Below are positions 1-9,022 of a DNA stretch of 64,000 nt, in pieces. Each line of letters begins with the position of its first letter. The first letter of the stretch is position 1. The notes under the pieces are model-generated. The model was not told the origin of the DNA and ran no database searches. It saw nothing but the letters and a program-made list of their open reading frames with translations. The stretch spans positions 1,054,001-1,118,000 of the forward strand of contig NZ_AP012326.1 in the NCBI RefSeq assembly GCF_001042595.1, in the 5' to 3' direction. Origin of the DNA: Bifidobacterium dentium JCM 1195 = DSM 20436. GTDB lineage: Bacteria; Actinomycetota; Actinomycetes; Actinomycetales; Bifidobacteriaceae. A program made the position numbers and the translations under genes.

Positions 1-270
1 GAGATCGCCCACCGGTACGAGATCCTCCGCCGGGAAATGGAATCGGACGACACGGGCAGGGAACTGGTCGCCGTCCGCTCCGACCAGGTCGACGCGTGGA
101 TCGAAGCCAACGTCACATTCGCCGCCAAGCACCCGAAACTGGCCGGGATCGCCCGGGCCAGCCGCGCCGCCTACCGGCATGGCCGCGAGGACGGATCACG
201 ACAGGCGATCGGCCTGACGGAAACCGGCGGGACAAGCCAACGGACCCTGCAGGCAAGACGGAACCAGTGA
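1..270 (+). CDS. 5'-truncated hypothetical ICE protein
   Basis: The reading frame is open from the first base of the window, so the start lies to the left; 89 residues remain. The visible part is charged and contains a segment (SRAAYRHGREDGSRQAIGL) like the Gly/Arg tail of DUF2786/DUF7168-type proteins common in actinobacterial mobile elements. That similarity is weak. It stops 13 bases before the next gene, whose ribosome-binding site overlaps its end, so the two are probably co-transcribed. The frame is an inference from continuity and spacing; function unknown. Confidence 0.55.
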   Translation, partial: EIAHRYEILRREMESDDTGRELVAVRSDQVDAWIEANVTFAAKHPKLAGIARASRAAYRHGREDGSRQAIGLTETGGTSQRTLQARRNQ

Positions 271-283
271 AAGGAAACAACAC

Positions 284-922
284 ATGTATTGGGATCGCTA
301 CATCAACCGAAATAATCCACGTCGCATCGAACCACTCGACAAGCCGCTCGACACGTACGTGATGCTTGACACGGAAACCACGGGACTCCATCCCGAGGAA
401 GGAGCCACGATCATCGAGATCGGCGCATTGCTCGTGACGCCGGGCAACGAGAACGCAAGGCCGAGGTTCGAGCAGCTGGTCGACCCGCAACGTCCATTGC
501 CGGAATTCATCAGCCGACTCACCGGCATCAGCGACGGCATGCTTCGGGACAAGCCCACCGCCGATGCCGCGATGCTGCGCTTCCACCAATGGCTCGACGA
601 CGTCTGGCCGACAGGGAAACCCTTGACCATCATCGCCCACAACGCCGAATTCGACATCGGCTTCCTTGACGCGGCCGAACGCGCCCATGATCCGGATGCG
701 AACGAGTTCGACTGCCGTTGGCTGTGCACGAAGGAGATGAGCTGGGAGCTCAACCCGCGGAAACGCCATCACCGCGTCAGCGACCTGATCGTCGACTACC
801 GCATCGGGGACGTCGAGGAACATCGCGCGCTGTCCGACGCGATCCAGGAGCAGATGATCTACCGGGCCCTGTGCCGGGAAGCGAGCATGCGAGGGAGGTG
901 GGGACGGGAACGAGTCTCATGA
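284..922 (+). CDS. DnaQ-like 3'-5' exonuclease
   Basis: A 212-residue protein of the DEDDh exonuclease family, related to the DNA polymerase III epsilon subunit. Exo I is seen as LDTETTGL (D29, E31), Exo II as HNAEFD (D124), and Exo III as EHRALSD (H180, D185), so all catalytic positions are present. Such enzymes remove nucleotides from DNA 3' ends in proofreading or repair; on an ICE it may act with the SSB and relaxase on single-stranded transfer intermediates, which is inference. The start has AAAGGA about ten bases upstream. It lacks the polymerase-binding and BRCT extensions of larger homologues. Confidence 0.88.
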   Translation: MYWDRYINRNNPRRIEPLDKPLDTYVMLDTETTGLHPEEGATIIEIGALLVTPGNENARPRFEQLVDPQRPLPEFISRLTGISDGMLRDKPTADAAMLRFHQWLDDVWPTGKPLTIIAHNAEFDIGFLDAAERAHDPDANEFDCRWLCTKEMSWELNPRKRHHRVSDLIVDYRIGDVEEHRALSDAIQEQMIYRALCREASMRGRWGRERVS

Positions 923-1030
923 CGGGTTGCCTCAAATGGTTGGCGTCATGCGTGCCGGCGCAGCGAACCTGATAGGCTGAAGACATGTATTCATCGGGGT
1001 CCCCGCCCGGGTCCTTTGAATATGGGGTTG

Positions 1031-1061
1031 TTTCAGGGGAGGATTCCATCCTCCCCTGAAA
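1031..1061. other. Perfect hairpin, 13-bp arms, 5-base loop
   Basis: Arms 1031-1043 and 1049-1061 are perfect reverse complements around a 5-base loop. There is no clear T-tract on either side, so it may be a weak terminator, an RNA processing site or a binding site. The rest of the 356-base interval between the exonuclease and SSB genes (923-1278) shows no convincing gene. Confidence 0.6.
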
Positions 1062-1278
1062 TGTCTTTCACGGGCCCCATCCCGATACTGATCCATTGCC
1101 GAGGGGAGCGAAGAGGCAACCCCAGACGGCCGATCGCAGGAAGGATCACAGGATCAAGACCCGCAAGCCACGGCATCCCAACCGGAAACAGCTTGCGGAC
1201 GATGATATCAGCGAGGATTGAAGTGGAGTGAATGAGCCCGTCAAAAGAGACGGGCCATCCACGAGGAAAGGATCCATC

Positions 1279-1758
1279 ATGGCAACCATCAACCAGATTC
1301 CCATGACCATCATGGGCAATCTCGTATCAGGCCTCGAACCCAAGCGCACGTCGGGCGGCAAAACCGTCGTCAACTTCCGGGTCGCGCAGACCAGCAGCAC
1401 CGAGAGGAACGGCAAATGGGAGGATGGCGCGACCACGTTCATCCGATGCGTGGCGTACGGTCCGATCGCCGAGCACATGACCGAGTCCGGGATGGGCAAG
1501 GGCACAAGGGTCGTCGTTACGGGACGATACGTGCAGCGTGACTATCAGACCGAGGCGGGGGAGAGACGCAGCGTCTACGAACTCGTTGCGGACGATATCG
1601 GGGCGTCGGTACGATACGCGACCGTCCGGATCACCAAGGTCAACGGAAACGCACAGCGGTCCGTACCGGCCCAACAACAGCCCCGGATGATGCGGACGGA
1701 TCCGTGGCCGGCCACGACCCAGGATCGGTTCGCGGAACCGCAGGAACCGAGCCTCTGA
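1279..1758 (+). CDS. ssb: Single-stranded DNA-binding protein
   Basis: A 159-residue SSB with one OB-fold over about residues 8-115. Typical elements are VVNFRVAQTSS, FIRCVAYGPIAEHM and KGTRVVVTGRY. It coats single-stranded DNA, here probably the transferred strand before second-strand synthesis. The start at 1279 is chosen because GAGGAAAGGA sits at the right distance; the frame extends upstream to 1228 without family similarity. The C-terminus ends in Q-E-P-S-L and lacks the acidic DDDIPF-type tip that chromosomal SSBs use to recruit partners. That fits a specialised ICE SSB. Confidence 0.9.
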   Translation: MATINQIPMTIMGNLVSGLEPKRTSGGKTVVNFRVAQTSSTERNGKWEDGATTFIRCVAYGPIAEHMTESGMGKGTRVVVTGRYVQRDYQTEAGERRSVYELVADDIGASVRYATVRITKVNGNAQRSVPAQQQPRMMRTDPWPATTQDRFAEPQEPSL

Positions 1759-1774
1759 ATCAGGAAGCCGAGAA

Positions 1775-1812
1775 TCGAGCCCATGACGTGTCCCGAAACG
1801 TCATGGGCTCGA
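1775..1812. terminator. 15-bp hairpin after ssb
   Basis: Perfect arms 1775-1789 and 1798-1812 with an 8-base loop, starting 16 bases after the ssb stop. The position suggests a transcript end, but no run of T follows, so an intrinsic terminator is not proven. The loop-proximal arm contains CCATGACG, also found in the arms of the hairpin at 8981-9009. Confidence 0.5.
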
Positions 1813-2012
1813 ATCGTCCGTGGACTCACCGCGGAGACACCGACCGTTTACGGGCCCCTGGTGGACCTGACCGATATCGAACCAATGGACCCATGCGACC
1901 CGGGCCATTCGGACCGTGGGCTAAAACCAGTGAAGCAATGTGAACCGAACCGATATCGGACCGGTCGAACGTGACCCGTCCTCCCCGGACCGATCGATAT
2001 CGATGTCCGATA

Positions 2013-2488
2013 GGGTCAAAACCACGGGTCAAAAGACCCGGGTCAGAATTTGACCCGGTACGACCGGGGAGGGTCAAAAAGACAGATGGACCCGGAGGAA
2101 ACGGCCCGATTCCAACGATTCAGTCCGACGGGTCAAATGACCCTCCGGCGATCCAAGCCGATCCGGCCCCGGATCCCGTGACGCCGATATCGGCTCATGG
2201 CAGGGTCAAATGGTCCGCAGACGGCCGGGGTCAAAAAGAGCCGGATCAGAATCGACCCGACAGCCGGGCGAGGGTCAAAACGTCGCCGCATGCCACGCAG
2301 AGGATTACCGCCTCATCTCGAGGCAATGATGTTTTGGCCCCTCTCGTGTGCCGCATCCGGAACGGTCGAAAGACGGGAAGGGCCCGATCCGTTCATGGGC
2401 CTTCCGGACCGGTCCGGGCCACACGGGTGAACCGATACCGGCCCCTGACCCGATATCGGCGGGACGACGATCCCTCACATGGGTCAAA
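2013..2488 (+). repeat. GGGTCAAA iteron-like array
   Basis: Eight perfect direct copies of GGGTCAAA start at 2013, 2026, 2071, 2130, 2203, 2228, 2272 and 2481, with a variant at 2040. Two copies are followed by inverted partners: CCGGGTCA at 2038 with TGACCCGG at 2051, and GGGTCA at 2130 with TGACCC at 2138. No convincing gene covers the region. Iterated 8-mers upstream of a relaxase module resemble replication iterons or relaxosome-binding repeats. Spacing is irregular, so the exact role is inference. Confidence 0.7.
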
Positions 2489-2550
2489 ACCCGCGGACCG
2501 GGACCGGATATGATCCGCGCCGAAACCATGCACCCAGGATGCCCCTTCCT

Positions 2551-2749
2551 CCCGGAACCCGGAACCAGGCCAAGCAGAAACCAGCAGAACCGAAAAAACC
2601 AGACCCAACGAAACCAGGACAAAGGAAAACACAGAAAGACAGACCAAGCAGAAAGAACCAGAAAAAACAAGCACCCACACCACAACCAAGCCAGAAAAAC
2701 CAGAAGACCAGAAAAAGACCCCGAAACCAACAAACCAGAAAACCCAACA
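2551..2749 (+). other. 199-base stretch with no T on the + strand
   Basis: No T occurs on the + strand over 199 consecutive bases, which consist of A, C and G in short ACCAGAA-like units. Short ORFs cross it in several frames and give low-complexity Lys/Pro/Gln text, so coding is doubtful. A transcript or single strand from this region would be unable to form A-U pairs and would be largely unstructured. It lies between the GGGTCAAA array and the gene at 2888. Confidence 0.8.
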
Positions 2750-2794
2750 TCACCAAACGACAACCATGCGCGTCTTGCACCCGCCCCGTTGGGG

Positions 2795-2812
2795 GACGCC
2801 GAGAACGGCGTC
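2795..2812. other. Small hairpin in candidate oriT zone
   Basis: GACGCC (2795-2800) and GGCGTC (2807-2812) form a 6-bp stem with a 6-base loop, preceded by a CCCC-GTT-GGGG mini-stem. It stands just after the T-free tract and about 1.3 kb before the relaxase gene. Hairpins next to a nick site are usual in origins of transfer, but no nic consensus was recognised. Confidence 0.35.
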
Positions 2813-2887
2813 ATTCGTAGGTCGTGTGACGTGTTTAGATGGGTTTTCGCCCGATATCGCGACAAACCGTATGGGAATCCGCGTGGG

Positions 2888-3556
2888 ATGGGCATGGATG
2901 ACAATGAAAAACCGCCCGTGTGCGAGGCCTGCGGCAGGCCCGTGACGGAGCGCAGCAAGGTGAACGGGGCATGGCTGAAGAGCCATCGAGGGTGCAAGGA
3001 CCGGATCCGGACCATCAGGCGCAGGCGTGCGGCCGAGGAGAACGAGGAGCGTCTCGAGGCCATGTTCCTCGAAGCGTTGGAGGACCGCAAACGGGCCGCG
3101 AACCAGTGGCGGTGGCAGATCGAGAACCGCAACGAGCTCGCGGACGAGCACGACCGGGTCCTGGCCGCCACGCTGCTCGTGTCATACCGGTGCATGATCG
3201 CCGCCATGAACGTCATGCCATCCGCGCTCATCCAATATCGGGAGCCATGGGCCGTGGACCTGACCCGGATGCTGGGCCGACGGACAGTGGCGCTCATCGC
3301 CCGACGTGACGGCTGGACCCACACCGCATTCTGGGAGCATGATCCCGAATGCAGCGAGGACGGCACGCTGACCCGCGTGGGCGCCGGGGAATGGGCCCTG
3401 CCGATGGAAGGCATGGAGGACGAGTACCGCGACGATCTGGATCATGAGGACGGTCGGGGCCGGCGGACGTTCTCGGACGTCAAGGCGCTGCAGCGGCTAT
3501 GGGCCGAGGACCATGTCGGCGGCCAATGGGATCCGGGCCCGTGGCGGTTCAAGTGA
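2888..3556 (+). CDS. Zinc-finger-like hypothetical protein
   Basis: A 222-residue protein, start 2888 or 2894; the frame is open further upstream, but that part is low-complexity DNA. Near the N-terminus a C-x2-C-x18-H-x2-C pattern (CEACGRP ... SHRGC) suggests a zinc-binding fold, followed by an Arg/Glu-rich helix. The C-terminal half is acidic with conserved-looking Trp residues. It precedes another small zinc protein and the relaxase on the same strand. A DNA-binding role at the nearby repeats is plausible but only inferred. No family recognised. Confidence 0.7.
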   Translation: MGMDDNEKPPVCEACGRPVTERSKVNGAWLKSHRGCKDRIRTIRRRRAAEENEERLEAMFLEALEDRKRAANQWRWQIENRNELADEHDRVLAATLLVSYRCMIAAMNVMPSALIQYREPWAVDLTRMLGRRTVALIARRDGWTHTAFWEHDPECSEDGTLTRVGAGEWALPMEGMEDEYRDDLDHEDGRGRRTFSDVKALQRLWAEDHVGGQWDPGPWRFK

Positions 3557-3592
3557 CGACACGGCAAGGACCCGGATTCGAAAGGAGGACAG

Positions 3593-4093
3593 ATGGCGGT
3601 ACATCGGATAGACGGGATCTGCAGACACTGCGGGAAGCATACGCAGGTATGGGAGGACGGATACTGTTCGGGCAAATGCCGTCGCGGCGCGTGGCGTGCC
3701 GGCGACAGGATCATCGCGGGCGTATGCGAGGTGTGCGGCCGGCCCGTGTGCAAGCCTAGGAGGGGACCCGTGCCGCGATACTGCAGCCGCCGATGCCAGC
3801 AGCGACGGTACCGTGAGAAAAGGAACGTGCGGGAGGCCGGCCGGCAGCGGGCCGGCATGGAGCATCTCCAACGGCTGAAGAAGGAGACGGAGGACCTCAG
3901 GACACGCATCAGGGCATGCAAGGAACACGAAAGGATCCTGGGCGAACAGGCCGACAGGCTCAAACAGACGTTCCGCGACAATGCGGACCTCCTGCTCAGA
4001 CTGGCCGAAACGTCGGACAGGGATCTGATCGACGACGCGCCCAAGGGAGGCTACATCGACGAACTGCGCAAAGAGGAAACGACATGGCAATGA
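3593..4093 (+). CDS. Zinc-ribbon coiled-coil protein
   Basis: A 166-residue basic protein with a strong AAAGGAGGA site upstream. Two Cys clusters are seen: CRHC with CSGKC near residues 10-29, and CEVCGRPVC with YCSRRCQQRRYR near 45-74. Residues about 80-140 form a charged coiled coil. Its last ten bases overlap the start of the relaxase gene, implying translational coupling. This suggests an accessory protein of the relaxosome or a small DNA-binding regulator; neither is shown by the sequence. Confidence 0.78.
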   Translation: MAVHRIDGICRHCGKHTQVWEDGYCSGKCRRGAWRAGDRIIAGVCEVCGRPVCKPRRGPVPRYCSRRCQQRRYREKRNVREAGRQRAGMEHLQRLKKETEDLRTRIRACKEHERILGEQADRLKQTFRDNADLLLRLAETSDRDLIDDAPKGGYIDELRKEETTWQ

Positions 4094-7000
4094 ACCTCAC
4101 CAAACTCGCGAACGCGGAATACACGCTACAGGATATCCAGGAAGCACTCGACGCGGACGGGGCTACGGTCGGCACGGGACCAAGCGGATACTACACCGCG
4201 AAAGGCAACCCGCCCGGACGGTGGATAGGCTCCGGCGCCAAACTCCTGGGAGGCTCCGTCGGACGGACGGCATCGTCGAAAACGGTCCGCAGCCTCATCA
4301 ACGACAGCCGTGACCCGTCAACGGGAAGGTTCCTGGGCGACGTGAAACTCACCAAGGGCGACGACGGCGAACCGCCGGTCGCCGGCTGGGACTACACCAC
4401 CAGACAGCCGAAAAGCGTCAGCATCCTATGGGCGTTCGGCGACGCGGAAACACGCAGGGGCATCGACGAATGCCTCCAGAAAGCCACGGACATGACCATC
4501 GCCTACCTCGAAGACGAATACGCTTCGACGCGGGCGGGGCAAGGAGGGGTCGCATCCGTGGCATGCGACGGCGTCGCCGGATTCGTGTTCGACCATTTCG
4601 ACACCCGTGACGGCGACCCGCAACCACACAAGCACATCACCATATCCAACCGCGTGCGCAGAAGCTCCGACGGGGTATGGACCGCGCTCGACGGCAGGAA
4701 ACTGTACTCCAGCATGGTCGAGATCTCCGAAATCCACGAGAACCTCCTCCAGGACCTGCTCACCCAACGATTCGGATGGACCTGGACCACCAAGGTCAAC
4801 GAACAGGGAACCAAATCCGTCATCAACGAGGTGGACGGGGTACCCGCCGAACTCATCGAGGCATTCAGCGGCCGTCACAGCGAGATCGCGAAACAGGTCG
4901 AGCAGCGGGTCCAACAGGAAGAGGCCCAGACCGGACGGCCCGTCAGCTTCCAACGACGCGCGCAGATCGACCTGGAAGTATGGCAGGCCACCAGGAAGGC
5001 GAAACCGGAAATCCAACCCAGCCTCGCGGAAAAACAACGGCACTGGTGGAAGAAACTCGGGCAGACGGCGCCCGACATCGACATCCGGCACGTGTGGGAC
5101 ACCGTCAACTCCCGCAAGACCAGCATGCTGCACATCGACTCCACCTGCCAGGAGGACATCAGCCGGCTCCTGCTTGACCAGATCGCCGACATGAGCCGGA
5201 CGGGCAGGAACGGCCTCCAACTCGAACGGGAACTCGTCGACCTGTCCTACCGCAACGTATCCAAAGGCCGGACCACATGGAAGAAGACCAACGTGAGGGC
5301 CGAAGCCGAACGACTCCTCAGAAGCGTCCGCATCGACCCCGAACAGCGGATCATCGTCGCCAACCGGATCGCGGACCTCGCCCTCGCACGATGCGTCAAA
5401 CTCACACCCGGCAGATACCGGATCCCGCAGGACGTCAAGGACAGTCCCACCCTCACCAACGGCAACGGCGTAAGCGTGTTCGACGACGACAAGCTCGACC
5501 TATACACCAGCCGGGAGATCCTCGACGCCGAACATTATATGATCGAACAGGCCGGGAAGCCGGCCGTCACCGGATTCACCGCGGACGAGGCCCGCATATG
5601 GCTGCAGGGATGGAACGAGCACGCCGGGCGGAACGGCGGATACCCGCTGGCCGCCGACCAGTTCGAAGCCGCCGTCTACGCATTGTCCAACCCCAGAATG
5701 GTCGGCGCGGTCATCGGACCGGCAGGCACGGGAAAGACGACCACCATGCGCGCGGTGGCGGACGCATGGCGCGCCAAATACGGTCCCGACAGCGTCCTGG
5801 GACTGGCGACCAGCCGCAGGGCCGTCGGCGAACTGAGGAACAGCATCGGATGCAACAGCATCACCATCGCCAAACTCCTCTACCACAACGACATCGACCA
5901 GATCGAGCGACACCGACGCGACATCGCCGTGCTCGACCAGCAGATCCGGTCGACGCCCGACCCGGTCCAAAGACTCGCCTGCCGTATGCGGCTGAGCCGG
6001 ATCCTCGCCGAGGAAAGCACCTACTCCATCCGGCCGAACCAGCTCGTGATCATCGACGAGGCCGGCATGGTCGACACCAGGCACATGGCCCAGGTATCAA
6101 GAATGGCCGAACTCATGGGGGCCAAGGTCACCCTGACCGGAGACCCGCTCCAACTCGACAGCGTCTCCGGAGCCGGCGGCATGCTCGGCTGGATGGAACG
6201 GCACGGCATGTATCAGATGCTCTCAAGCCTGTGGCGGTTCACCTCCAAGGCCGACAAATGGGACGGGGACCCCCACGGCGGAAGGGACTCCATCCGCAGA
6301 TGGGAAGGCGAGGGACGGGCGACGCTCGAACTCAGGAAAGGCGGCGACCGCGCCGATCCCGAAAGCGTCGCCGCATGCGAACGGCTCGTGCAACGGTACG
6401 TGGACCACGACCGGCTCCACTGGGGAGAGGACGTGCAATTGGAGGAGGAGTCTTACGTCCAGTGCATCGAATGGCAGGACCAGGGCAAAAGCACCCTGCT
6501 CATCGCCGGCACCAGGGATCAGGTCAGGGACATCAACAGACGGTTCATCCTCGAACGACGTTCCAAAGGGCAAAGCGAAGCCGACCCCGCCAAAACCGTC
6601 GCGCTCCGCGACGGCCTGGACGTCGGCCGAGGAGACCAGATAGTGTGCAGGAAGAACGAAGACGACATCACCTCCGACGGCAAGTCGATGGAAAACGGCA
6701 TGACGTTCCGCATCGAAAACGTCGGACGGCGGGACGTCTCATGCGTAAGCCTGGTTGACGGCAGCCGTTGGGAGATCCCGCGGGAATTCCTCGAAACGGG
6801 ATGCGAAGCCGGATACGCCTGCACCGTGCACCGCTGCCAGGGCATGACCGTGGACCGTTGCGCGGTACTGTTCCCGTCCGACGCGAACACCCCATGCAAC
6901 CTGCAATACGTCGCGGGCAGCAGAGGCAAGGAGGAGAACCACTTCTACTACGCCTGCCCGGACGAGGAGCAACGCAAGGTCAGACACCAACTCTCCGGCG

Positions 7001-8274
7001 TCGAGACGGACCCCAAGGCCATCGCCATGTCGCGTATGAAAGCAGGCCTGCTCAACCATCCCGACGCCGCGACCGCCACTGAAACCCTGGAACGTGAACG
7101 GACGGACCGCATGGACCTCAAACGGCTCATGCGCGAACACGACTACGCCGCCGGCCTCATCTCCGGCCCGCACCTCAACGCCATGCTCGCCAGACGCCAC
7201 GATCCCAAAACCGTCGACAAGATCACCCGTAGCCCAAGCTACGAATGGCTCCGCGGCGTCTGGTCACGCGCCTACATGACCGACGCGAAACGCGCCCTCG
7301 CGATCATCGGCCAGCCGCTCGACCCCGACCGTCTCAAAGGCCGTCGGCCCGACCGCGACCAGCTCGTCGGGAAGATAGTGCGAACCGCCAGGGTTCTGCA
7401 TCCCGACCGGATGGACGATACCACCTACCGTATCGACATGGACGTCAGCAGGGATTCCGAACAGGCGCGATACGTCACGGAGATCCTCGAACGCAGCGAC
7501 ATCCCCTACGCTCTCTCCGACGCGCTCGACGGCAAGGCGATCACCATCGACGTGGACCGTTCCTGCATCCCCGCGGTCAAGACCATACTCGACGGCCTGT
7601 GCCAGACGGTCAAGGGCTTCGACCAGAGCCTGTTCCCCCGATGGCGTGAACTACGCAGGGAAGAGGGAAGGATCTTCAAGGAGAATCCCGACATGAGACG
7701 GCAAAGCCGGCCCGTGGAACCCGACTGGGCCGCCACCATCGCGGGACGGCTCAACGCCGGACTGCTCGACCGGGTGAACGGCGCCGTCCACGAGGAATGG
7801 TGCGCCGGCGTCATCCCGCGCATCCGGGCCAGCCGGCACGGCAGCGAACTCGACATCGTAAGACAGAACGAACGACTCATCGAACTGAAAGTGGGCGAAC
7901 TCGTCCGCGACGCACAAGCCTCAAACCAGCCATGGACCGGAGGGATACTCGAAGCATCGGCCGACGACCCGACCCTGTTCCGAGACGTCGTCGTCTACCG
8001 GGCCATGTGGCAGGTCGACGAGGAAGATGATCCGCTGGGGGAGCGACCGCCCGCGTCAAGCGGACGTCAGGAACAGCATTGGGCCAACCTCGACGGGCGG
8101 ATCAACCACACCGACGGCGTCGTCAACCCCGGCAGACGGCACCGGCCATCGGCGAACCGGGACATGTCGGCCGTCAATCATGCGGAGGAAACGTCGACGA
8201 GACCGGAAGAGACAACGGCATGGCAGCCATCACGGGAGCCTTCCGACAAGCCGCGTAACGGGTTGCGGATATAA
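4084..8274 (+). CDS. MOBF-type relaxase with helicase domain
   Basis: A 1,396-residue TraI/TrwC-like protein. The N-terminal relaxase shows adjacent tyrosines Y36-Y37 before GNPPGRWIGSGA and the metal-binding His cluster in FDHFDTRDGDPQPHKHI (about residues 166-182). A second part is a RecD/TraI-like helicase: Walker A GPAGTGKTTT near 545, Walker B VIIDEAG near 655, GDPLQLDSV near 683, and VHRCQGMTVD near 913. It should nick oriT, stay joined to the 5' end and unwind the strand for export. The start at 4084 follows GAGGAA. The C-terminal 450 residues have no recognised domain and probably contact partners. A TraI-like N-terminus usually starts with the tyrosine earlier. Confidence 0.95.
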   Translation: MAMNLTKLANAEYTLQDIQEALDADGATVGTGPSGYYTAKGNPPGRWIGSGAKLLGGSVGRTASSKTVRSLINDSRDPSTGRFLGDVKLTKGDDGEPPVAGWDYTTRQPKSVSILWAFGDAETRRGIDECLQKATDMTIAYLEDEYASTRAGQGGVASVACDGVAGFVFDHFDTRDGDPQPHKHITISNRVRRSSDGVWTALDGRKLYSSMVEISEIHENLLQDLLTQRFGWTWTTKVNEQGTKSVINEVDGVPAELIEAFSGRHSEIAKQVEQRVQQEEAQTGRPVSFQRRAQIDLEVWQATRKAKPEIQPSLAEKQRHWWKKLGQTAPDIDIRHVWDTVNSRKTSMLHIDSTCQEDISRLLLDQIADMSRTGRNGLQLERELVDLSYRNVSKGRTTWKKTNVRAEAERLLRSVRIDPEQRIIVANRIADLALARCVKLTPGRYRIPQDVKDSPTLTNGNGVSVFDDDKLDLYTSREILDAEHYMIEQAGKPAVTGFTADEARIWLQGWNEHAGRNGGYPLAADQFEAAVYALSNPRMVGAVIGPAGTGKTTTMRAVADAWRAKYGPDSVLGLATSRRAVGELRNSIGCNSITIAKLLYHNDIDQIERHRRDIAVLDQQIRSTPDPVQRLACRMRLSRILAEESTYSIRPNQLVIIDEAGMVDTRHMAQVSRMAELMGAKVTLTGDPLQLDSVSGAGGMLGWMERHGMYQMLSSLWRFTSKADKWDGDPHGGRDSIRRWEGEGRATLELRKGGDRADPESVAACERLVQRYVDHDRLHWGEDVQLEEESYVQCIEWQDQGKSTLLIAGTRDQVRDINRRFILERRSKGQSEADPAKTVALRDGLDVGRGDQIVCRKNEDDITSDGKSMENGMTFRIENVGRRDVSCVSLVDGSRWEIPREFLETGCEAGYACTVHRCQGMTVDRCAVLFPSDANTPCNLQYVAGSRGKEENHFYYACPDEEQRKVRHQLSGVETDPKAIAMSRMKAGLLNHPDAATATETLERERTDRMDLKRLMREHDYAAGLISGPHLNAMLARRHDPKTVDKITRSPSYEWLRGVWSRAYMTDAKRALAIIGQPLDPDRLKGRRPDRDQLVGKIVRTARVLHPDRMDDTTYRIDMDVSRDSEQARYVTEILERSDIPYALSDALDGKAITIDVDRSCIPAVKTILDGLCQTVKGFDQSLFPRWRELRREEGRIFKENPDMRRQSRPVEPDWAATIAGRLNAGLLDRVNGAVHEEWCAGVIPRIRASRHGSELDIVRQNERLIELKVGELVRDAQASNQPWTGGILEASADDPTLFRDVVVYRAMWQVDEEDDPLGERPPASSGRQEQHWANLDGRINHTDGVVNPGRRHRPSANRDMSAVNHAEETSTRPEETTAWQPSREPSDKPRNGLRI

Positions 8275-8429
8275 GCCGATGATCCGGGGATGTCCACGTC
8301 GTCCATGCCGCGACACCCCAGCCGCCAGTCTCCTTGTCGAGCGGATCGTGCAGGTGCGAATCGGCCGGCATCGGCCGCAAAGCATGTGGAGGAGGAAAAG
8401 GACCTCGAAAACCGGAAAGGACGGCGGAC

Positions 8430-8744
8430 ATGGCAACCATCACTGGATTGCGCGGATCACTCACGCATTGGCTCGTCCTGGCAAGCCAATGGTTCCACGA
8501 TTGGGATATCACACTACTGGCATCGGCGCTCATCGTCCTCATCGTGATCGCCGGCGTGACCGGTCGGGCGGCTATGGTTCCACGACTGTGGATGCAACTC
8601 GTGTGGGGGACCGTGACCGTCGTCGTCGGACTGATCGAGGTTGCGATCATCTGGACCATCGTCACCCGCTATCTGCCGGTCTGTGACATGGGCATCCTGA
8701 TACGAAACATGCTTCGACACGAACCACCGACGGTGATTGCATAG
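8430..8744 (+). CDS. Small two-TM membrane protein
   Basis: A 104-residue protein, start 8430 chosen because GGAAAGGA precedes it. Two long hydrophobic segments (about residues 25-45 and 55-82) are joined by a short Arg-containing loop; the tail is short and polar. It lies 155 bases after the relaxase on the same strand. No family recognised; a transfer-associated or entry-exclusion role would be a guess. Confidence 0.65.
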   Translation: MATITGLRGSLTHWLVLASQWFHDWDITLLASALIVLIVIAGVTGRAAMVPRLWMQLVWGTVTVVVGLIEVAIIWTIVTRYLPVCDMGILIRNMLRHEPPTVIA

Positions 8745-8980
8745 GTTCATCCGACGGGACCGACCGAACGTTTCTCCGCCCGACCGACCACATGCGCACG
8801 CCTCCGCAAAAGCCGACGATCCGACGACCCACGCGCGGACACGCCGATATCGGCACTAGCTCCTGTTTCGGACATGAAAGAAGACACGGACGGCGGAAAA
8901 GCCCACAGCGGCGGGAGGCGAAGGGCAAGCCCTCTGACGCATCCATATCGGGGACGAAACGTTTGAAGGGCCCGTGAACC

Positions 8981-9009
8981 CCATGACGGGACGAACGATC
9001 CCGTCATGG
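8981..9009. promoter_or_regulatory. 11-bp inverted repeat before the 9023 gene
   Basis: Perfect arms 8981-8991 and 8999-9009 with a 7-base loop end 13 bases before the start codon, just upstream of the GGAAGGAA ribosome-binding site. It could be an operator or a leader hairpin. The gap 8745-9022 also holds a GCCGATATCGGC palindrome at 8843-8854 and no gene. Confidence 0.55.
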
Positions 9010-9022
9010 AAGGAACGGGCAC

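Larger units (their letters stand above)
1872..2859. repeat. CGATATCG palindrome cluster
   Basis: The 8-bp palindrome CGATATCG occurs at 1872, 1951, 1995, 2185, 2451 and 2852, with CCGATATCGG at three of these. More copies lie at 8845, 9049, 23580, 30838, 40702 and 41674, mostly between genes. None was seen in the chromosomal segment after 53 kb. Clustering in a gene-free zone and scatter over other intergenic gaps of the ICE suggest a protein-binding site. Confidence 0.6.

Noticed and set aside
1016..1231. 71-codon frame before ssb
   Set aside because: It spans the 13-bp hairpin and shows no family pattern.
2348..2887. N-terminal extension of the 2888 gene
   Set aside because: It runs through repeats and the T-free tract and gives low-complexity text; the Cys motif begins only after 2888.
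5277..6758. Arg-rich 493-codon frame inside the relaxase
   Set aside because: Shifted frame of the helicase part, without a start site or conserved motifs.
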